From: Ischnura elegans
Taxonomy: Eukaryota; Arthropoda; Insecta; Odonata; Coenagrionidae
Direction: 5' to 3'
Length of the DNA stretch: 64,000 bases
NCBI RefSeq assembly: GCF_921293095.1
Contig: NC_060251.1
Location: forward strand, 90,196,566 to 90,260,565
The notes under the pieces are model-generated. The model saw nothing but the letters and a program-made list of their open reading frames with translations, was not told where the DNA came from and searched no databases. The position numbers were made by a program, and so were the translations under genes. Every line of letters begins with the position of its first letter. Within the stretch, counting starts at the first letter, position 1. Shown in pieces: positions 1-13,000 of the stretch.

Positions 1-60
1 TTACATGCTACAGTGCCCTTAGTAGAAAAAAACCCACCAAGTTGGGAGTAGGACCTGTGG

Positions 61-135
61 CCCAAAGAGGTTAGCTGGTAAGAGTTTCACCCTGCTACCA
101 TCCAGGGTTCGCCTCACCTTAAAAACTGCAACACT
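61..135 (+). repeat. tRNA-derived SINE head (fragment)
   Basis: An A-box-like segment (TTAGCTGGTAAGAG) is followed about 35 bases later by a B-box-like GGGTTCGCCTC, the spacing of an internal RNA polymerase III promoter. The flanks do not fold into a full cloverleaf, so a SINE head or decayed tRNA is more likely than a functional tRNA. Confidence 0.4.
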
Positions 136-249
136 AATCGCAACTGCAAGAAACAATAGGGGAAACTTAAGGAAAATCTCTGACTGTTGTAAGTTAGGAA
201 GTTATCTAATATCTCTCCAAATATGATAAAATATATTTTCATGGTGTTA

Positions 250-458
250 AGGCCTGGTTACACGATACATTAACACGTACGGGTTTATGTCTAAATGTAT
301 GAACACATGAATGAACACGAAAATGTACCGTGTAACCACTCAACTTGTGCGAATGCATGCACAGAAAATAGAACCTGTTCTAATTTGGCTCATGCATTCG
401 TACATTCACGCAAACGTACATTAACTTGTACGTGTTAATGTACCGTGTAACCAGGCCT
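250..458. mobile_element. MITE with about 30-bp terminal inverted repeats, TTA target duplication
   Basis: The left end AGGCCTGGTTACACGATACA is mirrored by the right end (positions 427-458) with few mismatches. TTA flanks both sides (247-249 and 459-461). A 3-bp TTA duplication and ends starting near GGCC suggest a Tourist-like PIF/Harbinger MITE. No coding capacity. A diverged second copy lies at about 20695-20921. It sits just downstream of the DHRS12 stop codon. Confidence 0.8.
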
Positions 459-971
459 TTAGACAGTGGAAATGCTTCAAGAGAGTGGAATATGAAGTAA
501 ACTTCAAAATCCTATCTTAAAAGGCAGGTAAATAATTTGTGGTATTCACAGCATTATGGATTGAACTAAAGTGTTGCCATCACCCAACCCTCACTGTATT
601 TGCATGCACAACATGAAACCACTTGGGCACAGCTGAATCTATTGTACCATTACTATTCATACACATACAGAGCCCTTCTGAGGTCCTTCGAAGAAAAAAA
701 CATTTCAATAGTTTTAACAAAGTTTAATCCATTTGGTGCATGATCACAGATAAGTACAAAAGATAATAAAATCTTAGATAAATAAGCCATTAGTAAAAAT
801 TCCATGTAAACTTTAACACGATGGACATTAAAAAATGTAGTTGCATAAGTATAAAAATAGACAGCAAGTGTCACATTCTACTAAATGTTAAAGCCACCAC
901 CTGTAAAGAAAATGCTTTGTGACAGAATATTCATTTCCATAATAAAAATATGGTAAAAGGCAATTTGTACT
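459..971. other. Probable DHRS12 3' untranslated/downstream sequence
   Basis: AT-rich sequence directly after the DHRS12 stop codon (972-974). I see no conserved coding frame; a 73-codon minus-strand frame here is low-complexity and unconvincing. It probably holds the 3' UTR, but no poly(A) signal could be assigned with confidence. Confidence 0.4.
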
Positions 972-1093
972 TTAGGTCTTCACTCCATCAAATTTTTCAA
1001 ATAGGTCATTCATTTGTTTCATGAAGCTTTCTTTCTCTGCATCAGTTGATTTGGTCCAAGCAAGAGGAAGGTGAGTAGCGACAGGAGCACGAT
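972..1093 (-). CDS. DHRS12: DHRS12 exon 8 (terminal coding exon)
   Basis: Acceptor TTTTTTCCAG precedes this exon. It encodes RAPVATHLPLAW, then a Lys/Glu/Met-rich helix, and ends FEKFDGVKT with TAA at 974-972. It joins exon 7 in phase (CAA G|AT CGT, giving Q-D-R). Confidence 0.92.
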
Positions 1094-4000
1094 CTGGAAA
1101 AAAATACATAAATTAGAGAATAACGAAAACCATACATATTGATTGCTTTACACAACAACTCTCCTATATAGGTACCTAAGCAGGTCCAAATAAAACTACC
1201 AACACTATGATAATGACAGAGATAAGCACACTAATTATTATTACTATAGTATTCAACCGGTCAAGATAGGTTTACATGGAACATTTTGCCAGTCACCCCA
1301 GCACGTCATCCCTCCAACTATGAGATCCCTCTTCAATGCACTATAAGGTCCACCACCTTTCATCCTATTTAAAAATCCAATTCACTTCCTTCCCCTCCCA
1401 CCTTTACCCAATATTCTTCACACTAACCCCTCAAAAGTCATCCCATCCTAACCCTAGGTTGGGACAAGATCTCAATTTCCTCCCATCCTGACTTTTCCTG
1501 ACTTTTTCCTGACCAAAATCTTGATATATCCTGACTTTTTCTAGCGTTCGCCATAAGTTTTAACGCATGAAGAAAGATGTCATAAGAGGTCATATACAAG
1601 GAAATAGCTCAAAATATGCAACACTTCAGTATTTTTTAATTGTAATATCAGAAAAACTTACAAGAAATGTTACTACTGTACAGTACTACACGTTAGGTAC
1701 TTTGGTACTTTCCAAACAAAATATGGCCACTGTGGACTAGCAATCATTGTGACTTAATCATTAGTCAAAACAGTAAAAAAAACAAGGTGAACAAAACAAT
1801 CACAATTTACTTATTTTAAGTACACTTCACACATAATAATAGTTCTTTCATAGTGACTTTCCAAACAAAAAATGGCCACTGTGGACTAGCAATCACTGTG
1901 ACTTAATCATTAGTCAAAACAGTAAAAAAAAAACAAGGTGAACAAAAAAATCACTATTTCCTTATTTTAAGTACACTTCACAAATTATCATAGTTCTTTC
2001 ATAGTGACTTTCCAAACAAAATATGGCCACCGTGGACTAGCAATCATTGTGACTTAATCATTAGTCAAAACCGTAAAAAACAAGGTGAACAAAACAATCA
2101 CAATTTACTTATTTTAAGTACACTTCACACATAATAATAGTTCTTTCATAGTGACTTTCCAAACAAAAAATGGCCACTGTGGACTAGCAATCACTGTGAC
2201 TTAATCATTAGTCAAAACAGTAAAAAAAACAAGGTGAACAAAAAAATCACTATTTCCTCATTTTAAGTACACTTCACAAATTATCATAGTTCTTTCATAT
2301 TGACTTTCCAAACAAAATATGGCCACTTTGGACTAGCAATCACTGTGACTTAATCATTAGTCAAAACAGTAAAAAAAACTTGGTGAACAAAAAAATCACT
2401 ATTAATTTAAAGTGCACTTCACAAATTGTCTAAGTTAGAAACTCCATTGTTAAGTTAGAAAGTACCAGTCAACTTTTTTATTTCTTCATCAATGGCATCA
2501 GCCTCCTTCTGGCTTGATGCTAACACTTTCATCTTTTTGGCTTGAAGCTCCTTAACTTCAGTTCCAATCATCTTCTCATGGGTCCTTTTTTTTTCGACCT
2601 CAGCGTCCTCAGATCGGCGCTGCTTCTTTGCTTCTTCATACTCGGAGCGCGCGTGCCGAAATCTGTTGATCATTTCAGCAGATATTTTTATGTTTTCTAC
2701 GCCACCAGCAGCGTTGACTGAGTCGTACACTTGGCGCTGAGCCACCAAAGACATATCTAATTGGTTCTCTACTATTATCTCCTTATTGATGGAGAAGCCA
2801 CGCTCGATGAAAGCTTGGCCATGGCTTATGATCAGAGCCATTTTAATCACTTTCACTAAACCATCTGAGCACTTATAATGATCCCAGATACCTCTCCAGA
2901 AATGATCTAGTCTCTGCCTCTGACGATCATATTCTTGACAGGCGTTAGCAAATACTTGTTTGTCACAGAGCACCTTAAAGTCAGACAAAATAGTGTCGCA
3001 CTCACTTGCAGGAAGCCAATTGCGGCTGTGCAGTTGTTCCAAGAAGCCGTTCAGTCGAGTAGAAACGGCAGTTTTGGAATGTGAAATCAGTTCTGGGTCA
3101 CAAAAAGTTATGGCTCTGCAGAGTTTGTAATTCAAGGGAGCCTTTTCAAGAATTTTACTAACCATAGCCTTCAGCAGGAGCACACACTCCTCCTTGAACT
3201 TCAGCATTTCTGGAGTAGATACTTGTACTTTTTTGAGAGCGTCCTTTACAGAAAAACTAAAATTGAAGTTCTTCACAGGAATCAGATTGTCTTCATTGGT
3301 AATGTCAACTTTACATACATCTGACTTTCGATTTACATAATCATTCTTGACAAAATGTCTAAGCAGGTTCGACACTAAGTTCGACAGGTCCGTGTGCAAG
3401 AACGGCGCCATTGGGTCATTGGTTTGATAAGTAGTCAAGAATGGCTCAACAAGTCTTGCAACATATGAGAAGAAGGCTAACTTAGGCCCCAACATCTTAT
3501 CTTCAACAGCTTTTGCAACATACAAGAAGCCGGCAGATTTTATTTTATCCTCTTCAGGTCCAGTTCTCACTTTTTCAATAAAAGTTTTTACGTTTGGCAA
3601 TATTTTGATGCAATTATCGGCACCAGGTGCATTATTCAACCACCTCACTGCACAATACTTATTTGGGAAAGTAGTAGAGCCTGTCCACTCTGTATACTTA
3701 CTGCGACGGGCAGGCACATTCTTAAATATATTGTATAAGGCCCTGAGAAACATGACAATATTCCAGCCACACTTACTAACCCCCTCTTTGAAGGAATTAT
3801 GAACTACGTGCAAACCACAGGACCCCATGAGCAGCAGCAGTGGCTCATCCTCACCAAACTCTGTTTTCATATAAATCTGGAGATCTTTCAGGAACTTGAC
3901 ATTAACATTCGGGCCATCCATGCCAACCATAAGCACATGAGACTGCACACTTCTAGGAATTGCTGTGCAGTATGCCGATATGAGATCAGTCGCCCTTGAG

Positions 4001-7000
4001 CGACCCAGGAACACTGAATCATAATATTTCGTCACCGTTTCATTTTGATCATCACACCAAAATTTAATGGCAAGATCCATTTGAGTCTTCTGGCTACACT
4101 TATTGAGACTCTCGTCAAATAAAACTACCACAAAATCCAGTTTGGTTAACTTAGATGTGATAACATCATGGAAATGTGGGGCTAAACCATGTACAAGTGA
4201 ATAGGCGATTTTGTTCCGACCCAATTCCATTTTTGCAGCAATCATACTATCTGGGAACATTGTGGGAAATAACTGCACTGCCTTGCCCCCAGAAGACAAA
4301 GAAGTATGGCTCGTTACACAATAGATACACCACAAAATCTCAGCTTTGGTAGTATCTTGCTTCATTAACCAGGTGTTAAGACCTTGCAAACCAGCAGTCT
4401 TCGGGACGGCGATAACTTCGTTGGTACATCGCGCACATGGGCATGAACATGTGCAGGCAGGTGAAGCTGGTGTGGGGTCATCGGGATCGTCCCGAGGGTC
4501 TTCTGCAGTCCCACCCGATGCTGAGGAACCAGGTGCCGCCGCCGTGGGGTTCACCGACGCGGATGTAGAGGTAGAGGGAGTTGCTGTAGTCACCTACAAA
4601 AATCAGGCTGGGGTAGAGAACCAGAAAACCCCGAAGATTTTACAAATAACTCACCATCACTTACCTTCTTAGCGGAAGGCAAACAAAATATCTTGATCCC
4701 GTAACAGCTCTTCTTGTTCTCGACGGCAGTATTGTGGTGGGTTGATGACAGGTGTTTAGTCAGGGCACCGCGACCCATGTTGCCGAGTTGATTCGTCTTG
4801 CAGCACACCGAGCAGTAGAAAGATGTTGGTTTTCCTTCTGGCAATCCATGCTTTAATGCAGTCGAAGTCTTTGGTGAGAAGCAGCTGAAATGAAGCTCCT
4901 TTGACCAATCCTCGTTCCAATACGTCTGCTTTCCCCCGACCATGACTAGAGACGAAATGGGCCTCAGCATTCGGGTCTGAAAATAATACAATCTCATTTT
5001 GAACTACAGCACCATTAAGTTTCAATGAATAGTCGAATGGAGTGGATAAAATAACACGACAGTGAGTTTGCTAATATTCGTGACAGCCTACCTTCAATGA
5101 AGAAAACGCAACCTCCGCTGCTCTCCAGGCACACCGACTCGTCCGGACTCGTCACCGTCGCACTGTTATTGTTGACCCGCCGCGGGCGTAGACCCGGGGA
5201 GCGCGTGGGATGGCGGGGGGTGTGGGGGGAAAGGCGCGGAAAAGGAGCGACCGTGGAGCCAAGGTTTAGAGCCTAAGGTTGCCTCACTCGCTTCTGCGCA
5301 TGAGCCTACCAAGCCGCTACTATGTCACAGACGACCCAATGCAACTTTGCTATTGCATTGTCGTATGGTAGTACAGAATTCATTTAAGGTTCCTGAGACG
5401 CTGCGTCGCCATGCGTTCAACACAATGTAGTCAATATTTCCTGCGCTTTCTCCGTTAATGGTCTCAGTAGTCCACAAATGATAAAATGACTTTTTGTGGA
5501 AGAAGAGCGCGTTACACTGCCGTGTATGCCGGCCTCCCGCTATACAGTGGCGACGTGCTCAAACTGTCAGAAACGAAGAAAGCTGGACGAAACGTCTCAT
5601 ACTACACGTGGGCACTTGAATTTAGGAATCCTTTTATTTCATGGATATACAAATCGGCACCAACAACCTCTTAATACCCCTCACACGTTAAAAAAATATC
5701 GCTGAAAGTGAATCGGTCAAAATTAATATGTATATATACCAAAGAAGTGATGTACAAGATTTGCGATGCTCCTATCACATGTGATAAGCTAGATTTTTTT
5801 CCACTTTTGAGATAAATTACCTAACATACTTATTCGTGCAAAGACAATTATGTTTTTACATCATCAACCCGAAAGGCATGACCTCCACTGTATCCCCATT
5901 GTAAGAAATCATTCAACCTCATTTCTAGACGTGAGACTAAAAACTAGTTGTAATTTTATTATTTTGTACGCCATTAAATAATACAGAGCAATTTTCCAGG
6001 CAATGGCTGAGCAGAATAACCCATAACATGTGATAATTGAAGTTCAAAAATATTTTAGCGCATTAAAAATATTTCTCAGGCATCACGGGAAAGATCGTAA
6101 ATCGCATGATAGAAACCTATATTTTTTATGGTAATTATTCCTTCACTCGAACAAGCTATAAATTGGTAGTCTTGCTAAACTTCTAAGGTAAATTAGGATA
6201 AACCGTTTCAATTTTTTTTCTTTTCACGTCATATGTACTTGCAACTGTATTGAATCAGAACCTCTTCCAAGTGAAGGATTCTTTTTACTTTTGAGATTTT
6301 AGCCTGGTTATCCGATCAAAAGTCATTAATTCAGGTATTGATACTTTGCTCCAGATTTATTGGTAATCTTCATTGCGTTCAGACTTTATACTTTTCTCTA
6401 TTCTCAATTATCAACTAATTTTTCCAGAGCATGATAATGAACGACAAGACGCATGGTGAGAAAATAGCGTTTTGCAATGACATGGTCATCCTTAGTGAAA
6501 AGCATATGCATATATGTGTTTTAGTTTTATTTTGCTGATAGCATACCTGACGGGTGATCGAGAGGAGCTTTAAAAGTAGGCATATGAATTCAATTATAGT
6601 GCATCTGAATTAGCAATCGGTAATTTCAAAATTTATTTTATAATCAATGATCGTTATTTTTAAGTGACTCACATTGCTGAATGTTTTCTAGAAATTTTCT
6701 AAAAATGCTTTGACTCTTCTGAATTCTCTCTGAGCTCAATATTGAAGTTGGTTCCTTTTCAATAGTCTAAATTATTTGCTAAACGTTTGCCTAATTGGAA
6801 CCGCTGCAGCAAGCGATGTAAAATTTCAACCCTTTTCACTTTTTGCACTCGTCACATGTTTATTTTATTTTTTGATTACTCCAAAGGATTTCATGCATGC
6901 ATGCATGCATGAGAGGGTTAAGAGTGTCTAAAGGCCGTTTTACACGGTACACGGAATTGCGCAGTCTGACGTACGTGCGAAGGCGCAATCAAAATTGCGT

Positions 7001-10000
7001 CGTGTAAAGCGGTGAATTGCTAGAACACATGCGAGAACCTTGCCATGCAGCGGCAGGCAGAGCGACGCCAGCACTCCTTGCTTCGGCGGTGAAGGCGGCA
7101 GCCCAGTTCGGCACGGGTTAGCACGAGGGGAAGGGAGGCGGTGAGACAGCGCGGCGCGGGCGTTCTCGGCTCATCTTGCGGCTGTCGCTTGCCGCCAGTG
7201 CGGCGTGCGGTGGCCGGCGGCACAGCAAAAGGCACACAATCCGATCCATCCTGACTCTTCGGGCGCTCATCCTGACGATTTCCTGATTTTCCTGACCAAA
7301 ACTTTTTTTCCTGACTATTTCCTGACTTTCCTGACTTTCCTGACTTGTCCCAACCTAGTAACCTACCTATCTATTTTAAAGCTGCCTCTCCTCACCCAGC
7401 ACTTCCTCGTTTCTCCTCCTCTCCATACACTTCACCTTCTCCATTCTTCTCCACACCCACATCTCGACCACCTCCAGTCTTCTCTCATCCTCTTTCCTAA
7501 GTGTCATTTTTCGCACTGTATTGCGTTACAACTCTCAAACAGAGGGTTTAAATGAAACATGGTTGAACCTTGAATAGCCATTATCTTAGCTACACAAGGT
7601 GCAAAATTTTTACTTTTAAGAGAATTAGAGTTAGTGAGAATGCCCTCCAAGAATTACTTGCATCATCAGTTGTCACGCAATCATTGAAGTCGAATTCAAG
7701 AAGTGATAGATAAGACAGTCCCTTTTGACTTATGAACCGCTCAGCACCATTATATCATATCTAATACAAAAAGTGTTCGGTATTTTGACCACATGAGGAA
7801 TGCAAAACATTACGTGAAGACAAATCATGTGGTTTGTCAGTCGAGAGTCTCGGCGCTGCATTTGAGGAAGAGTGCCGATGGGGAAGCACTACCCAATAGA
7901 TTCCATCTACTCTTGCTAAAGTAGTACATAAAACTAAATGAATATTCTTATTTAATGAGCACATATTCAAAGAGGAGAGATTTTTAGTGGCTCTTAAGCT
8001 TTTACTTTTCATCCATCACTTGCAGTCGTAATGGCAGTTTTTCAGTTTGTTAAATTGCTTGCTTAAAACAAGTGATCTAAACACCAGAAAATCTAAATTT
8101 CAGAATATCCCAGGTCTCCTATACTCCAAATCCTCCAAAGTATGATATTTGGAGGAGGTAACTGACAGCTGAGGTCATTTTCGCCATGAGGTGAGGATAC
8201 TGAGGGAATGGTTTATAGAAACCCAGAGTCTGCATTGGCCAGCTAGTAGTGAAAGGTATCTTGGTGACAACCTGATGTCTCGTATTTCATACAGATTGTT
8301 GCACTAGAAGTTCCCTTTACACTTCCACAAACACTCAAGCAAGGATAGGGCCATCTCTGAAAAGTTTCTGCCATTGCCAGGACTTGAACCAGGGCCCACA
8401 GGGTTTAAAGCCAACACATTAGTACCCACCACTGGTATGATCCCACTGGATTCAAATCTTCCCTAGTATTATCGTAAAAATTATTAACATAGCCCCAGCG
8501 CACAGGTATCAGTGAAATTTTGCTTCCCAATAGGAGGACGAGAGAACATTGGAGGAATTCAAGATGTGGGTAAGGAGAAGAATGGAGAAGGTGAAATGGA
8601 CAGAGTGGAGGAGAAACCACGAAGTGCTGGACATGGTGGGTGAGGTTAGGCAACTTATAGATGAGATACGGAGGATACAGAAGGTATGGCTGGGAGGAGT
8701 ACTTATCGGGGAGGGGATGTTGAAAATGTTGTTAGAGGGTAGAATGTTAGGGAAATGAGGGAGGGGAAGGAAAAGAATAGGATTTTTAGATAGATTGAAA
8801 GGGAGTAGGTCTTACAGTGAACTGAAGAAGGCAGGGCTGGAAGGAAAGGGAGGCTTCCAAATTACTTCTGTAGTACTCCATGGAAACCTACCTTAATCGG
8901 CAAAATACCATGATAAAATAAATAAAAAATGGGGTCAATTTCCCTCATGTTTTCTTCAATAATTCTCATTTTGCCAATCACCAATATCGGTTTTCCTGCA
9001 GGTGCTAAATGAATTGCCTGAAAACTCCTGTTAATGAGCCAACTGTTTTCAAAAATTGGCTTCTCTGGAATCTTTTAGCAACACCGCTACGAAATATTTC
9101 TAGCGTTACAGCCCAGCATTTAGAGCCAGAAATCATAACAATTAAACCAATTGCAGCCTGGAAGCATAGCTGTCCTGAATGATAAGGTTTTCATGCTCAC
9201 TTTCCGAAAAGCCTCACATATGAAACTGCCTCACTTATGAAACATTTTTTTTGCAGCCACCGAAATATTCATAAGCAAGGTTGAACTGTATGCAACATTA
9301 ATATTTACCATCCATAAATCATAATTATCACATTCTTCTTACTCCTGACATGCTTTGATATGACATAAACTTGCAACTCATTAAAGAGACATGAGAAGCA
9401 TTGCACAGCTATATTTAAAATACCAGCGACACATTTACCAAGGCAGATGATTTCATTTACAACATGAATTTTGTCTCCCCAAACAACACTGAATTAACAG
9501 CATAATGGATCATATGCAAAGCTTCGAAACATTGATAAACTTAAGGTATAAGCACATATTATTGAAGGAAATCAATGAAATGGGTATTATATTTTCATTC
9601 ATAAGTAATTGACATGAATTATAAACGTAGTCAAAGATATAATAACCTGAGGGCATCTTGACCCTTATAAGCCCATCCTCTTCAACCTGGTTCGTGCAAA
9701 GAATGCCAGGGATTTTTGATTAATTTGTGCTATTTAAATCAGAGCGGTATACAAATTTGAAACTGAATGTTTTGAAGCTTTTATTATTATTTATTAGCAA
9801 CTTCAATACTGACTTTATCGACACGTATGTTCACTTAACCGTTTTCTCTTCTATACAACTTGGATTACAATTTAATTTCAACAGCTTTTGAAAAACACGC
9901 TTTTGATGCATTGGTCCATGGCATTCTTCCCACATAAGCCCCCGTAAGCCCTATAGATAGGCTGGCTGACACTTAAAGGGTCAGAATTGTCCACTCATGC

Positions 10001-13000
10001 AACCATCCAGAGTTCAAAAGTTAAACTCAGAAGAACACTGCCTTCACGCCCCTGCGTTTATGTTTCCCCTTGATTCAACCTTATCCTTCAAGTCTTAATG
10101 ATTCCTCGACCCCCAAAAATGCATATTATTAACGCTTACAAAATTTGAAATGGCCCATAATTAACCTGAAGCCATATTAACCATTTCCTGCCTGTGCCTA
10201 CAGTAGGAAAATATTTTCGTGCCACGAGTAGCATGAGAATATTTCAAACATTTCTTCGCTCTTTTTTGGGGGGTGAGTTGCCTGGGTATTTTCGTCCCTC
10301 AGATTTGAGACCCAGCTCAACGAGTGCCTGTCCCTTGCCTCGGCCACTGGACTACACCCTCCAACCCAATCATAGCACAAATCCACGGTCAACTTATTGT
10401 GTTACCAGTAGGGATGGTCTGATCCGATTCCTCGGATCCAAATATCCACGGATATTGCCCTTCATTGGATAATTTGGATCCAACTTTGCTGAAAGCATCG
10501 GAACTGTATCTAAAATTTTAAATTTATGCTTCAGTGAATGCAACGTCCCATACAAGGGAGTGGAAAGAATTCTGATCCTACCTTCCCATGTGCTGTTACA
10601 CTGCGATGCTTGTCCCACCATTCCAAAACCATTTTGTTTAAAAGCTCTCATAGGGGTTGAGCAACAAAATTTCAGCTGCGGGAAATTTTTTCAGCGAAAT
10701 ACGGCAGGCACATAGTGTGACTCTTAGAAAGAGATTAAACGACCATCGGGAGAATCTCAATGCCATCGAATAACAACCATGTCAAAAGTGACTACGTTGC
10801 AAATAAAAAAAACACTCTCGCCTCCCATCACCCCATGCCCCTGATTTTTTTCCTTTCCAAGACCTTAGAGTCCATTAATCATTATCTTTGAAGAAAAATA
10901 TCAAGTTACATGAGAACAATGGAAGCGTGTTTCACCCGTATCTAATCTCACCTACTGACCTTTTTTATCTAACCTGCTTCAATTCTCCATTTCTAAAGAA
11001 CAAATGCTAGGAGAGTGACTTACTGGACCCAAAGATTTCTCGATAGTTTTCGGCAATTGGATGACGTGCACGAGATTCAAAAAAGAATGAGACCAAATGC
11101 ATTGCATTTCTAACACATTTAGGTTCTTTTAAGCTCAAATTCATTGAAACAAAGTTTTTTTTAGCTAGATATGTCTTTCCTTGTGTAGAAACATTTTTAT
11201 CGAAATAAAGAGAACCAAGTGCGTGCACTGTGACATGAAACTATTGTGAGGAAGTGCAGAGTCCACCTCACCACAACAGAAGCATTTGCGGGCAAAACAT
11301 AAGTCAGCATGCGATTTGTTTACCTGGAGATTGAAACCTATTTTCATTTCAAAACGCAAGCATATCAGTTTAGATCCTGAGTGGGTATAGATTTTATCGT
11401 TTTTTAAAATAATTTGAAACCCTATAAAAATGATTTTTAATCAGTAAAATATTAAAATGTTCAAGTAAATTTAAAAAGCATTCCTTTGATTGTATGTACC
11501 CAGAAGAAACTTGAGTAATTAATTTGTTTTATAGCAGGAATTTGAAATGCATTTGGACTTGAAAATATCCGAAGATCTGGCTCCGAAATCAAGGATCCGA
11601 ACTGGAACCGGGTCAAAAAAAATCCTGGATCCATCCGTTCCTAGTTACCAGTGTTTTTTTTCAACCAAACATTGTATTTGATTTTCAAGAATTTACTCTT
11701 CTAGAAGATATACTAATATTTTTTTATGCATTGTGAAATTTTAAACAGGTTTATAGTGTTAATAAACACAAAGGTAGTAAATACACGTTAATAAGGCTTT
11801 AAGTCCAGAAGTCCGTTATTTTCAACCCTAAATTTTTGTTTAAAAATTGCTTATGCACAGAACAAAATGATGAATCCATTTCAAAGTATAAAAATTGTAT
11901 TATGCACAACATATATCTCTGAATAACTATTGACAATTCAATCACCTCACAATGGATTCCTGCAGTGAGGTTGATCATAAATGAGTGGGAAGGTCGGGAT
12001 TAATTGCTGAGGAGTGGCCTTGCTAAGCTGGGTCACAGGCCAGGCCTGAATGCATCTGACAATTGCTACCTCAGCAGTCACTTCTGTTCCCTCCCATCAG
12101 CCAGAGCCGACGTCCGGTCGTTTGTATTGAAAAATCCTCAACAGCTATACCTGACATCAGGTCTTCTACACATGAAAATGTCCCTCATCTCCACCCAACA
12201 TCCAGCATAAAAGGGTTAATTCAATGGGGAGAATGTTTAGAAAGAAGTCTCAAATAAGCTACAATTCTGTACTGCAGAGTAAAACCGAATTCCTGACTCA
12301 ACTTAGTATTCATTCTGCTGATTTTCTAGGGCTAATTCCAGATAGATTCAGTTTGAGCTGAGAAAAATCAAGTGAAAACTGAGAACTATCCCATATGATG
12401 ACTCACCTTGGAAAAAGAGTCCACTGGGATGCTCTAAAGCTTTATCAGAGATGGCAAGCCACAAAGCAGTATCAGCTCCTTGTTCTGGAGTACGCAAGAC
12501 ATCCTTCATCTTCGCATGGAAGTCTGGCATTGCACTGCGGACTGCAGGGGTATCAGCCCAGCCTGGATGCATCACTGAGAAGTGCACTTCAGGATTCTCT
12601 TTGGCATACATTTCAGTGAGAGTAACCTGCAAAATTGAACATTGTCATCAGAAATGGAATATTGAATTTTTATTGGAGGATTGAACCAGTTAAGTGGTAT
12701 GAATATTAAAACCTTTATATAATGAACCCCAATGCAGAGAAATTTTATTTATTAATTTATTTCCATGCCACCAAAATAAGCTCCACACGGTCTTTCAGGG
12801 TTATTAACATGTTATAAATTTAACATACACAAACAACCAAGCCCTCGATAGGGGTAACTTACCCAACCTCCCTAATTCAAAGTCATAGGACCCAGAACCT
12901 TAAAAACATAAATGAAAAAAATCCCTTAGCAAACCTCTCTACTTGAATAAACAGCAAAATGAAGCATGCACTTGGGCCCATGACAAGAAAAGAATTCCTC

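Larger units (their letters stand above)
1455..7357 (-). mobile_element. Apparently complete hAT-superfamily DNA transposon
   Basis: The left end TAGGTTGGGACAAG (1455-1468) is exactly inverted at 7344-7357. Between them lies one spliced transposase gene (2455-4970, minus) that is open throughout. Both ends carry clusters of the word CCTGAC. The flanks are not a clean 8-bp duplication (CTAACCCT against GTAACCTA keeps only a TAACC core), so the target duplication has decayed or a few bases were lost. The element splits a LINE fragment and lies in DHRS12 intron 7 on the same strand as the host gene. Confidence 0.82.

Noticed and set aside
653-874. 73-codon minus-strand frame downstream of DHRS12
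   Set aside because: AT-rich low-complexity frame inside the likely 3' UTR.
1709-2440. CRISPR-like array
   Set aside because: The repeats are contiguous 150-bp units without spacers in a eukaryotic transposon; it is an ordinary tandem repeat.
10194-10651. Overlapping 64-92 codon frames
   Set aside because: They straddle the edge of the hAT element at 10409 and show no transposase motif.
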